Shown here in pieces: positions 27,429 to 35,425 of a DNA stretch of 64,000 nucleotides. The stretch is from NCBI GenBank assembly GCA_902632305.1, contig CACPCG010000003.1:62001-126000 (forward strand), in the 5' to 3' direction. The stretch's first letter is position 1, and each line of letters begins with the position of its first letter. The position numbers and the translations under genes were made by a program. This stretch comes from an uncultured Gammaproteobacteria bacterium (GTDB taxonomy: Bacteria; Pseudomonadota; Gammaproteobacteria; GCA-002705445; GCA-002716945). The notes beneath the pieces are model-generated. The model was not told the origin of the DNA. It saw nothing but the letters and a program-made list of their open reading frames with translations, and did not search any database.

Positions 27429-28114
27429 TGAAAATACTGAGTTTTTATAAATTTATTAAACTAGAAAATCTAAAAACTTTAAGAAAAGAGATACAAAAAA
27501 AATTATTTATCAAGAATATTTTAGGTACAGTAATTTTATCATCTGAAGGTATTAATATAAATATTTGTGGCCTTAAAAATGACATTGATTATACGAAAGC
27601 ATATCTTCTAAAAAGATTAAAAATAAACTCAGTAATTGTGAATGAGGATGAGGTAAATTCTGTTGTATTTACGAAGCTAAAAGTAAAAATCAAGAGTGAA
27701 ATTGTTAAATCAGGTTTTAAATTATCTTACGATAATTGCAGTAAAGAGCATGTCTCACCCTCTGAATGGGATAAGTTAATCGCATCTAACACGATTATTA
27801 TTGATACAAGAAATAAATTTGAATATTTGATGGGAAGTTTTGAGAATGCTGTCCATTTAGACTTATTTAACTTTAGTGATTTTGAAAATAAGATAACAAA
27901 TTACAAATTATCAGATAAACAGAAGAAGGTCGCAATTTACTGTACAGGCGGAATAAGATGTGAGAAAGCCTCATATATTTTAAAAAAACTAGGATATAAA
28001 AATATCGTTCAACTTGAAGGTGGAATAATTAATTATATTAGACAAAATCCAAATAGTAGAAAATGGCGCGGTGAGTGCTTTGTCTTCGACGATAGAATAA
28101 CCTATGAAGCTTAG
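27425..28114 (+). CDS. trhO: tRNA uridine-34 hydroxylase, rhodanese family, short form
   Basis: TrhO hydroxylates U34 of certain tRNAs to 5-hydroxyuridine. The protein has an N-terminal acylphosphatase-like domain (GTVILSSEGININICG), then a rhodanese domain with VAIYCTGGIRCEKASY (catalytic Cys at about 173 and 179) and the ending RGECFVFDDRITYE. The start at 27425 gives an ATGA overlap with the O-methyltransferase. At 229 residues it lacks the C-terminal extension of the E. coli enzyme (about 350). Confidence 0.88.
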   Translation: MMKILSFYKFIKLENLKTLRKEIQKKLFIKNILGTVILSSEGININICGLKNDIDYTKAYLLKRLKINSVIVNEDEVNSVVFTKLKVKIKSEIVKSGFKLSYDNCSKEHVSPSEWDKLIASNTIIIDTRNKFEYLMGSFENAVHLDLFNFSDFENKITNYKLSDKQKKVAIYCTGGIRCEKASYILKKLGYKNIVQLEGGIINYIRQNPNSRKWRGECFVFDDRITYEA

Positions 28115-28122
28115 CTATTTTT

Positions 28123-29109
28123 TTAGTTTAACATAATGTCGTTAATATTTATTTCAGATGTTTTCGTTTCATTTAAACTAAAAACATCAGATTGATAAAT
28201 AGTTCTCATATTTTTACTAACAAATTTATTTTCACTGGTTTTGATTAGTAAAGATACTTCATTTGGCGGCGATGCGGAATTCTTAATCATTATGTTCTCA
28301 TCAGAAATAGTTATGCTAGAAGCCAATTGATTTTTTGACAGCCTTTTTACAGCAACTGGCGCCTTTTCACCACCACGCAAAATAAAGAAAATATTTTCAT
28401 ATTTCCTGAGATGACTTATGACGTTATCAGATAATTTTACTGTATGCCTATAGGTAGACTTGGTATTCTTCTGCAAATTGGCTAATGCTATCTTGTACTG
28501 TGATGTATCTTTAATATTTGATGAACTAATAATTCTTCTAAGGATTTTCTTTGCACTATCTGCGTCGTTAGACTCAAATAAATAATTTAAATAAAGATTA
28601 TAGTTATCTGTATTGCTGTCATCTAGATCAACTAATTTTTCATAGGCTATAATTATTTCCCGCTTATTTCTCTTTGAGTCTTCTCTCCTTAAAACAAAAA
28701 TATAATCTAATAATATTTCAGAGTCAGAACTTGACATGTCTAGAGCAATTTTAAAAGATTTTGCCGACATGGAAAATTCATTTAGCAACATATATGATTT
28801 TCCCAGAATTACATGATCTTTATAATTATTCGGATTTTTTTCAATCTTGGCCTCAAGTAGAGGTATGTTTCTTTTGATTAACTTAATGTTTTCTCTTATT
28901 TTCGTGTTTCGATCTGAGATTCTTGAATATTCATCTATATACGAGTAATTTGAATCCTGAATATAAACAAAAATCAACCCTAGACCTATTATGAGGCTTG
29001 GAATAAAAATATATTTTTTAGAAAGGTCTATAGTTGTTTTCTCACCCATATTTCTTGATAGAGTGTATAAATAGAGTAATGTGATAAACAAAAAAATTAA
29101 GACTATCAT
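28123..29109 (-). CDS. ccmI: CcmI-like cytochrome c maturation protein
   Basis: A 328-residue protein with two N-terminal membrane helices, a heptad-like region, TPR-like helices (KNPNNYKDHVILGKSYMLLN) and a beta-rich tail. In bacteria with CcmI, this part holds the C-terminus of apocytochrome c for haem attachment. Its start overlaps the ccmH stop by four bases. The C-terminal part, after SDNVISHLRKYENIFFILRG, resembles the periplasmic CcmI domain. It converges on trhO with eight bases between stops. Confidence 0.82.
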   Translation of the reverse strand: MIVLIFLFITLLYLYTLSRNMGEKTTIDLSKKYIFIPSLIIGLGLIFVYIQDSNYSYIDEYSRISDRNTKIRENIKLIKRNIPLLEAKIEKNPNNYKDHVILGKSYMLLNEFSMSAKSFKIALDMSSSDSEILLDYIFVLRREDSKRNKREIIIAYEKLVDLDDSNTDNYNLYLNYLFESNDADSAKKILRRIISSSNIKDTSQYKIALANLQKNTKSTYRHTVKLSDNVISHLRKYENIFFILRGGEKAPVAVKRLSKNQLASSITISDENIMIKNSASPPNEVSLLIKTSENKFVSKNMRTIYQSDVFSLNETKTSEININDIMLN

Positions 29110-29510
29110 TTGCTTTGACTTTTCCTATAAAGAAATAAAGAAAGAATTATTAAAAAAACAAATGGTCCTAACCAAAGGATTAGGTTTTGCCAGGTCTTAG
29201 GTGGTTCATATAGAATAAAACTACTGTATCTTTTAGTCATAAATTCTTTTATCTCAATCTCGCTTTTTCCTTCAGCAATCATCTCTTTTACTTTGTTTCT
29301 AAGGTCAACAGCCAATGGCGCCTCTGATTCAGAAATATTTTGATTCTGACAAACCATACATCTTATTTCCTTGATGAGTTTGTTATATAAAAGAGAGTCA
29401 TCTGCAATCGAGAATGATGCACTAAATAGCAAAATGGAGATTATACTAGTTTTTATTGCTATTAGAATCAAGTATTTGGGGTATAATTTTCGTCCTAATA
29501 TCATTCTCAT
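29106..29510 (-). CDS. ccmH: Cytochrome c maturation thiol reductase CcmH
   Basis: CcmH keeps the apocytochrome Cys pair reduced. The signature IRCMVCQNQNISES contains the active-site pair Cys51 and Cys54. A signal peptide precedes it and one membrane helix (LILWLGPFVFLIILSLFLYR) follows, for 134 residues. An AGGTG lies before the ATG. The start overlaps the ccmG end by 65 bases, longer than usual, though no better internal start is visible. Confidence 0.95.
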   Translation of the reverse strand: MRMILGRKLYPKYLILIAIKTSIISILLFSASFSIADDSLLYNKLIKEIRCMVCQNQNISESEAPLAVDLRNKVKEMIAEGKSEIEIKEFMTKRYSSFILYEPPKTWQNLILWLGPFVFLIILSLFLYRKSQSK

Positions 29511-29970
29511 TTAAAGCACCTACAAATTTATCTATTATCACGCCATTTGTATCAATTATAAACGTTTCTGGTACCCCATAAACCCCCATTTCTAAACCAA
29601 GCGAGCCATTTTCATCAAATATACTGAATTGATATGGATTGCCATAAATCCCAAGCCAACCAAGTGCGTCATTTCTAGTGTCTTTATAATTTATTCCGAT
29701 AATTTTTATGTTTATGTTTTGGATATTTTTTAAATAATTATGTTCTTTTATACATTCTAAACACCAGCTCGCCCATACATTGATGAGATAAGGCTCATTA
29801 GGCAAAGATTTGTTTGTTAGAGTACTTCCGGAATTTAGGTTTGGTAAATTAAATATTGGAATCTGTTGACCAATTAAAGGTGACTGTATTTCTTTTGTAT
29901 TTGTGTATAAACCAGCCGCAAGGATTGCGAAAAACAATAAAAATATTGTTATGAATATACTATTTCTCAA
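29446..29970 (-). CDS. ccmG: Thioredoxin-like thiol:disulfide interchange protein CcmG (DsbE)
   Basis: A membrane-anchored thioredoxin with NVWASWCLECIKEH, whose CxxC pair reduces CcmH or the apocytochrome, and the cis-Pro loop YGVPETFIIDTNG. The gene has no ATG. The TTG at 29970 is preferred because GGAG lies six bases upstream; a second TTG at 29982 would add four residues. The start overlaps the end of ccmF by about ten bases. Length is about 174 residues. Confidence 0.94.
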   Translation of the reverse strand: MRNSIFITIFLLFFAILAAGLYTNTKEIQSPLIGQQIPIFNLPNLNSGSTLTNKSLPNEPYLINVWASWCLECIKEHNYLKNIQNINIKIIGINYKDTRNDALGWLGIYGNPYQFSIFDENGSLGLEMGVYGVPETFIIDTNGVIIDKFVGALNENDIRTKIIPQILDSNSNKN

Positions 29971-31894
29971 GTACAACTCCAACTGATGATTTTTCTCTTC
30001 TCTTTGTAACTATACTCAGAATTGCTCCAAGTGCCATTAAAATTGCTCCAAGCCAAATTAACCTGATTAATGGTTTATGATATATTCTTACTGTCCATTT
30101 ATTATTAGAAACTATATTTCCTAGGGTAACGTATAAATCTCTCGAAAGACCAGGTGAAATTCCAGCCTCTGTCATTGGCATCTCGCTGGAGAGATATAAG
30201 CGTTTCTCGGGATAAAGTATTGTCTCTTCATCGCCATCTTTTAACACAGTGAACTCCCCTCTAACAGATTTATAATTAGGTCCTTCAAATTCTTCAAGAT
30301 TAGAAAACGTAAAATTGTAATTTTTAATTTTAATTGAATCACCCACACTCATGACCATCTCTTTCTCAATCTTATTATTCTCGACGATAGTTGCACCTAG
30401 AACAAATAATGCTAGTCCAATATGTGCGAGTAACATTCCAATACTATTACTCAAAAATGTGAATCTCTTCGAGTCATTGTAACGTCTGTAGGTAAAAAAT
30501 ATTAAATTTATAACTATCCAGAAAAATATAATATATCCAATCATGACGCTTAAATTAAATTCTCCTGTAAAAAGGATGCTCATATATGACAGAAATAAAA
30601 CAACAATCGCGGATGTTAAAACATAAAGATACATTTTGCTAATCGCTTGATTTCTAAAATACAGATAAATTGGCACAAAACCTGCTAATAAGACTAAAGG
30701 AGTCATAATAGGTAAAAAAACAGCATTGTAATAAGGGGTTCCAACGGAAATTTTCTCTAATCCCAACAAGTCAAGGACTAGAGGATAGATAGTCCCTAGT
30801 AGAATCGTGAACGTAGCTGTTACTAACAAAATATTGTTCATTAAAAAGAAACTCTCCTTTGAGATTAATTTAAATGAAAAAGAGTCCTGAATTTTTGATG
30901 AATTTTTAAAATATATATAAAAAGATATCCCGAGAACAATAGCTAAAAAAATTAAGATGAATGCACCACGAGCTGGGTCATTAGCAAATGAGTGGACCGA
31001 TATAAGAATTCCTGAGCGGACCAAAAATGTGCCTAAAATACTCAAAGCAAAAGCAAAAATCGCAAGCAGAATAGTCCAATTCTTAAACATTGACTTTTGC
31101 TCACATATAATTAACGAATGTATAAGTGCAGTTGTGACTAACCATGGCATAAAAGACGCATTCTCAACTGGATCCCAGAACCACCATCCGCCCCAACCTA
31201 ATTCATAATAAGCCCACCAACTACCGAGTGCAATTCCAACAGTAAGAAATGCCCATGAAGAAAGTGCCCAAGGTCTAATCCATTGAGCCCATTCTTTTTT
31301 AAAGTCTTGCTTAATACAACAAGTCAATGCGAAACTAAATACAACTGATAATCCTACATAACCCATATAGAGCATTGGTGGGTGAATTATCAAACCAAAA
31401 TCCTGCAACAAAGGGTTTAAATCCTTTCCATCGATTGGTATAGAGATATTTCTCTCAAAAGGATTGGACGTAAAAACTAAAAATGCTAAAAAACCTATAT
31501 TTAATAAACCCATAATTAAGAGAAATGTTCCTCTAAAACTTGGCTCTAAGGATTTACTGTAAACACTTGCTAAAAACATCCATAAACTTAGTATAAGACA
31601 CCACAACAACATAGAGCCTTCATGTCCTGCCCAAGTCGCTGAGATTTTATAATAAAAAGGTAAAGCAGAATTTGAATTTGAAGATATGTATCTTAACGAA
31701 AAGTCATCTATAACAAAAGAAATTGCTAAGCAGATAAACGAAGACAATACTAGTGGGAATTGTAATTTTGATGTTGACAAAATCAAATCATTATAATCTA
31801 GCGAAGTCTTTGATAAAACTGGTCTGGAAACTATTAGAAGGCTTATGTTGAAAAGAGCCAATAATATCAAAAAATATCCAATATAAGCAATCAT
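29960..31894 (-). CDS. ccmF: Cytochrome c haem lyase subunit CcmF
   Basis: CcmF transfers haem from CcmE to apocytochrome c. The 644-residue protein has about 15 membrane helices and the WWD haem-handling motif WGGWWFWDPVENASFMPW. Conserved blocks ATWAGHEGSMLLWCL and PMLYMGYVGLSVVFSFAL also fit. It starts five bases before ccmE on the coding strand and overlaps ccmG, in line with the canonical ccmEFGH order. Confidence 0.97.
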   Translation of the reverse strand: MIAYIGYFLILLALFNISLLIVSRPVLSKTSLDYNDLILSTSKLQFPLVLSSFICLAISFVIDDFSLRYISSNSNSALPFYYKISATWAGHEGSMLLWCLILSLWMFLASVYSKSLEPSFRGTFLLIMGLLNIGFLAFLVFTSNPFERNISIPIDGKDLNPLLQDFGLIIHPPMLYMGYVGLSVVFSFALTCCIKQDFKKEWAQWIRPWALSSWAFLTVGIALGSWWAYYELGWGGWWFWDPVENASFMPWLVTTALIHSLIICEQKSMFKNWTILLAIFAFALSILGTFLVRSGILISVHSFANDPARGAFILIFLAIVLGISFYIYFKNSSKIQDSFSFKLISKESFFLMNNILLVTATFTILLGTIYPLVLDLLGLEKISVGTPYYNAVFLPIMTPLVLLAGFVPIYLYFRNQAISKMYLYVLTSAIVVLFLSYMSILFTGEFNLSVMIGYIIFFWIVINLIFFTYRRYNDSKRFTFLSNSIGMLLAHIGLALFVLGATIVENNKIEKEMVMSVGDSIKIKNYNFTFSNLEEFEGPNYKSVRGEFTVLKDGDEETILYPEKRLYLSSEMPMTEAGISPGLSRDLYVTLGNIVSNNKWTVRIYHKPLIRLIWLGAILMALGAILSIVTKRREKSSVGVVLEK

Positions 31895-31899
31895 AAAGT

Positions 31900-32355
31900 T
31901 TACCTAATAGACTTACTTGTTCTCTCTAATTCAGATTCATCAATCTGAAGGCTATCAGTTAATTCTGGTGGCATATAAGTTTCATCATGTTTTGCTAACA
32001 CTTCCTCAGCTACAAAAATGCCATCGTCGTTCAACTTACCCCTCATTACTACTCCTTGTCCTTCTCGGAAAAGATCAGGGAGTATGCCTTTATATGTAAT
32101 TTCAAGTTCTTTGTTGAAATCTGTTATTGAAAAATCAATTTTGGTTGAATCTTCATGTCTTCGAATACTATTCTCTAAAACTACACCTCCCACTCTAAAA
32201 ATATATCCTTGAGGAATATTTCCTGAATCAATTTGTGATGGACTTCTATAAAACAAAAGATTTTCATTAAATGTTTTAATAAAAATCGTAAAAAGAATTC
32301 CTATAAAAAAAATAATTGTTGACACAAAAATCACTCTCCTAGTTCTCTTTTTCAT
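31900..32355 (-). CDS. ccmE: Haem chaperone CcmE
   Basis: CcmE carries haem covalently in the periplasm. The 151-residue protein has an N-terminal basic stretch and membrane anchor (VIFVSTIIFFIGILFTIF), the beta-barrel segment YIFRVGGVVLENSI, and the haem-binding motif with His123 and Tyr127 in AKHDETYMPPEL. It lies two bases after the tiny ccmD gene and before ccmF. Confidence 0.96.
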   Translation of the reverse strand: MKKRTRRVIFVSTIIFFIGILFTIFIKTFNENLLFYRSPSQIDSGNIPQGYIFRVGGVVLENSIRRHEDSTKIDFSITDFNKELEITYKGILPDLFREGQGVVMRGKLNDDGIFVAEEVLAKHDETYMPPELTDSLQIDESELERTSKSIR

Positions 32356-32357
32356 AA

Positions 32358-32477
32358 CTATTTATTTAGACCTTTTTTTATACTTTTAAACGTTAAATAT
32401 AAAAATAAAATATTCAATATCATCGCCGTCAGAACGATAAAATAGGATGAAAATATGTATATGAAATAGTCTTTCAT
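32358..32477 (-). CDS. ccmD: CcmD-like small membrane protein
   Basis: This 39-residue frame on the minus strand starts MKDYFIYIFSSYFIVLTAMI, then a hydrophobic stretch and ends FKSIKKGLNK. A single membrane helix with a short basic tail is the CcmD shape, and the place just before ccmE (two bases apart) is where ccmD belongs. CcmD helps release haem-loaded CcmE from the CcmABC complex. It is the first gene of this cluster; ccmABC do not follow upstream. Confidence 0.78.
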   Translation of the reverse strand: MKDYFIYIFSSYFIVLTAMILNILFLYLTFKSIKKGLNK

Positions 32478-32521
32478 ACTGCAAATATTACCCCATAAAT
32501 GCTCAAATAAAAACTCTATTA

Positions 32522-32527
32522 ATTATA
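32522..32527 (-). promoter_or_regulatory. Possible -10 element for ccmDEFGHI
   Basis: A TATAAT on the minus strand lies about 45 bases before ccmD in the 250-base gap. TAGACA is about 19 bases upstream as a weak -35. This is the only candidate I see; the gap otherwise shows no hairpin or known leader. Confidence 0.3.
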
Positions 32528-32730
32528 TTCCATATACCTTATTTCCTGTCTAGTATATTGTTTGATTTATTTTAGGATTGTTGAAAAAGCTTGGTAAAAT
32601 AACAGAAATATTTAAAGTAGATAATAAATACCATATCAATTGCATGAGAATATTGTCACATAAATTGTATAACTTATCTCTCCTAGCTCAGATGTGTTTT
32701 ATATTTTGGGTGATTTGATATTATCAATAC

Positions 32731-32970
32731 ATGGAGAATTATTTTAATTGCGTCATATGTAACAAAGAGTATGAAGCTAACATGTCTAAAAATCCATTTC
32801 CTTACCCTGATTGGATTTGGAAAGACTGTATGATGGATTTTACCTCATCAGACTGTAAATGCTGTGTTGGATGTTACTTTACATATGTGGTGCCTATGAT
32901 AAATAGTGATAATGAAAGATACAAACGTGAAATAAAAAAAAATAAATTAAGGATAATTAAGGGGCGTTAG
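32731..32970 (+). CDS. Cysteine-rich small protein overlapping tRNA-Lys
   Basis: I do not recognise this 79-residue protein. It has seven Cys: a CVIC pair (7 and 10), Cys33, and CKCCVGC (42-48), likely zinc or iron-sulfur ligands, then a charged basic tail. GGGTGAT precedes the ATG by 20 bases, so the ribosome site is weak. Its last codons and stop lie in the first ten bases of the tRNA-Lys gene on the same strand. The Cys pattern supports it being a real protein. Confidence 0.5.
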   Translation: MENYFNCVICNKEYEANMSKNPFPYPDWIWKDCMMDFTSSDCKCCVGCYFTYVVPMINSDNERYKREIKKNKLRIIKGR

Positions 32971-33033
32971 CTCAGCTGGTAGAGCAGTGGACTCTTAATC
33001 CATTGGTCAAAGGTTCGAACCCTTTACGCCCTA
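32961..33033 (+). tRNA. tRNA-Lys (CTT anticodon)
   Basis: The cloverleaf folds fully: acceptor GGGGCGT with ACGCCCT (one G-T pair), D-arm GCTC/GAGC, anticodon loop CTCTTAA giving CTT, and T-arm AAAGG/CCTTT with TTCGAAC. The discriminator is A, and CCA is not encoded. Confidence 0.97.
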
Positions 33034-33047
33034 TCCCATTAAAATCA

Positions 33048-34718
33048 TCACATATGATGTTTAGGATCAACCGGTTTAATTAGGTAATTTGCAACTAATG
33101 CGATTGCTAGTAGAAACGCCATTAGAAACATAGTTGAGTTATACAAAGTACTAGTCGGATCATTCGTGCCTTCAGGTGCGATAGACATTAACTTAGGAAT
33201 TGTTACCGTTTTAGTAATAATAAGTTGTGAAATATTATCTATAGTATCTCCGAATAAGTCATTAAATTTTTGAGGATCAACTTTTTGCGATAAGTCTACT
33301 ATTGCTTTTTCAATTGAATTAGAACGCAATGTTGTAATTGCCAATGGTCCAATCACACCCGCAGTACTCCATGCCGTCAATAATCTCCCATGAATCCCAC
33401 CTACATATTTAGTCCCAAATATATCCGCTAAATATGCGGGTATCGTTGCAAAACCTCCACCGTACATAGTGAAAATTATCATGGTAGCAGCATAAAAATA
33501 TATTAAAAGTACGATACTAGGATTTATACTCATCTCTGAAGCAGCAAAAGGAATTGATGTGTACAAGATAATTCCCAAAATGAAAAATATATAGTAAGTA
33601 TTTTTTCGACCAATGTAATCTGATGTGCTAGCCCAGAAAAACCTTCCTATCATATTAAAAGCGCTTATCATCAAGACATACGTGGCAGCAAAAGATGTAT
33701 TTACGATTGTAGGAAGCGCATTACTGAAGATATCACTCATCATAGTTTTTGCAACTCCCAGAACACCTATACCTGCAGTAACGTTAAAACATAAAACTAT
33801 CCATAGAAAGTAAAATTGTGGTGTCTTCAAAGCTTCATCAATGTGAACATTCTCACTGGTTACTGGTGAAGTGTTATTTTTTCTCATGCTTTCATCCCAG
33901 CCTTTTGGTTTCCAATTTTCTGGAGGTATCCTATAACCAAAAGATGCGATAGCCATTATCAGGAAATAACCAAGTCCAAGTGAGACAAATGTCATCCCTG
34001 CTCCAGTATCACCGCTTCCAACTACATATACGCCTGCCTCATAGATAGAGTTTTGAGCCTCGACAGTGGTCACAACCACTATTTCAGTTAGCATACCGTT
34101 TATTTCCGCAAATCTTACGCCATCTATTGTTTTGAGTATTAAGTCATTAGCGCTACCTAGATATACTGGTGCAACGTGAAATAAGTCTAATAAATACGAA
34201 ATGAGCGGTGCCCCAATCATTGCGCCTCCACCGAAACCCATGATTGCCATACCTGTTGCCATACCTCTTCTGTCTGGGAACCATCTTATCAAAGTAGATA
34301 CAGGAGACACGTAGCCTAATCCTAATCCACAACCTCCCAACACACCATATCCAAGATAAACCAAAGAAAGTTCGTGGAAAAAAATTCCTACACTGCCAAC
34401 AAGAAATCCTCCACCCCACAAACAGGCAGCCACAAAGCCCACCAATCTTGGACCAACTTCCTCTAACCATTTACCAGCAAATGCAGCCGCCATACCTAAA
34501 AAAATTATAGCGGTGGAAAATATCCAGACAACATCACTTAAAGTCCAATCTCCAGCCGCACTAGATGCAACACCTAAAATTTTTGTTAGAGCTGGATTGA
34601 ACATACTCCACGCGTACACAGAACCTATACATAGATGAATTGAAATAGATATCGGAGGCACAAACCAGCGATTGAAAGTTTCGCCGGCAACTATGTTTGC
34701 TTTAGTGAATGTACTCAA
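33048..34718 (-). CDS. OFA-family major facilitator transporter
   Basis: The 556-residue protein has the twelve-helix MFS fold of the oxalate/formate antiporter family: HLCIGSVYAWSMFNPALTK in helix 1, GLGYVSPVSTLIRWFPDRRG between helices 4 and 5, and GRFFWASTSDYIGRKNTYY in the C-terminal half. About 60 residues between helices 6 and 7 form a large loop with no known match. It begins with TTG, supported by AAGGGG five bases upstream. The substrate is probably a carboxylate but is not determined. A P19-like protein precedes it. Confidence 0.85.
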   Translation of the reverse strand: MSTFTKANIVAGETFNRWFVPPISISIHLCIGSVYAWSMFNPALTKILGVASSAAGDWTLSDVVWIFSTAIIFLGMAAAFAGKWLEEVGPRLVGFVAACLWGGGFLVGSVGIFFHELSLVYLGYGVLGGCGLGLGYVSPVSTLIRWFPDRRGMATGMAIMGFGGGAMIGAPLISYLLDLFHVAPVYLGSANDLILKTIDGVRFAEINGMLTEIVVVTTVEAQNSIYEAGVYVVGSGDTGAGMTFVSLGLGYFLIMAIASFGYRIPPENWKPKGWDESMRKNNTSPVTSENVHIDEALKTPQFYFLWIVLCFNVTAGIGVLGVAKTMMSDIFSNALPTIVNTSFAATYVLMISAFNMIGRFFWASTSDYIGRKNTYYIFFILGIILYTSIPFAASEMSINPSIVLLIYFYAATMIIFTMYGGGFATIPAYLADIFGTKYVGGIHGRLLTAWSTAGVIGPLAITTLRSNSIEKAIVDLSQKVDPQKFNDLFGDTIDNISQLIITKTVTIPKLMSIAPEGTNDPTSTLYNSTMFLMAFLLAIALVANYLIKPVDPKHHM

Positions 34719-34771
34719 ATTTACCCCTTTAGTTTTATTTTAGCACAAGTCAAATTATAGGACATGCACGC

Positions 34772-35326
34772 TCATCTTCTAAGTTTTTTAGACATTTCAT
34801 AAAAATCTAGATTTCTATATGTATGAGAAATATTATTGATTATTGGAATACCGTATTTTTTTTTCCAGTCATTGTGATAAGTCATAAGCTTATCATCTGG
34901 TCTTATAAAAAAACTAACCGTATATTTTTCATTAGCTAGTCCTGGTAATTTAATATTTCTTGCATAATGAAATCCATCTGAAAGATTAATATGAGGAACT
35001 AAACTAATGTTTATGCTTTCTTTTGTTTTCTCATTTACTATTATCGCTTTTACATCTAAATATGGGATGTGAGAATTAGGTATCTGTCCCTCTATCTTTA
35101 TATTTTCTCTCCATGTAATAAGGGCTTCAATGTGAATGTCTGTCTCTGATTCGCTTAGATGAATAATCGTGGAGTCAGAAAACACCTTATCTTTAGGAGC
35201 AGCTTCAAAAACTAAATGATAATTTTCATAAGACTCCTTTCCTATTATCATCTCGTCAGCTAATAGTATAATTGGCTTAAAAGTAAAAAGTATTAATAAA
35301 ACACTAGTGTAAGTTTTTATTTTCAT
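34772..35326 (-). CDS. P19/Tp34-like periplasmic metal-binding protein
   Basis: The 184-residue protein from ATG 35326 (AAGGAG six bases upstream) has a signal peptide and resembles the P19/Tp34 iron-transport family. It shows ETDIHIEALITW, IPYLDVKAII, LVPHINLSDGFHYARNIKLP and a YTVSFFIRPDD strand, with conserved Met and His positions for copper or iron. P19 proteins usually work with an FTR1-type permease, which is not here. The OFA transporter follows 53 bases later on the same strand and may share a transcript. Confidence 0.7.
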   Translation of the reverse strand: MKIKTYTSVLLILFTFKPIILLADEMIIGKESYENYHLVFEAAPKDKVFSDSTIIHLSESETDIHIEALITWRENIKIEGQIPNSHIPYLDVKAIIVNEKTKESINISLVPHINLSDGFHYARNIKLPGLANEKYTVSFFIRPDDKLMTYHNDWKKKYGIPIINNISHTYRNLDFYEMSKKLRR

Positions 35327-35425
35327 TCCTAACTCCTTTTGGTTTGCAGAAAATATAAATTTCAAACATTTCGCAAAATATTATTTTCCATTATTTTCTT
35401 AAATGATTCAATAGATTAAGTTGAC

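Noticed and set aside
28095-28125. Terminator between trhO and ccmI
   Set aside because: A short AGCTTAGCT-like stem before a T run is seen, but pairing is too weak to call.
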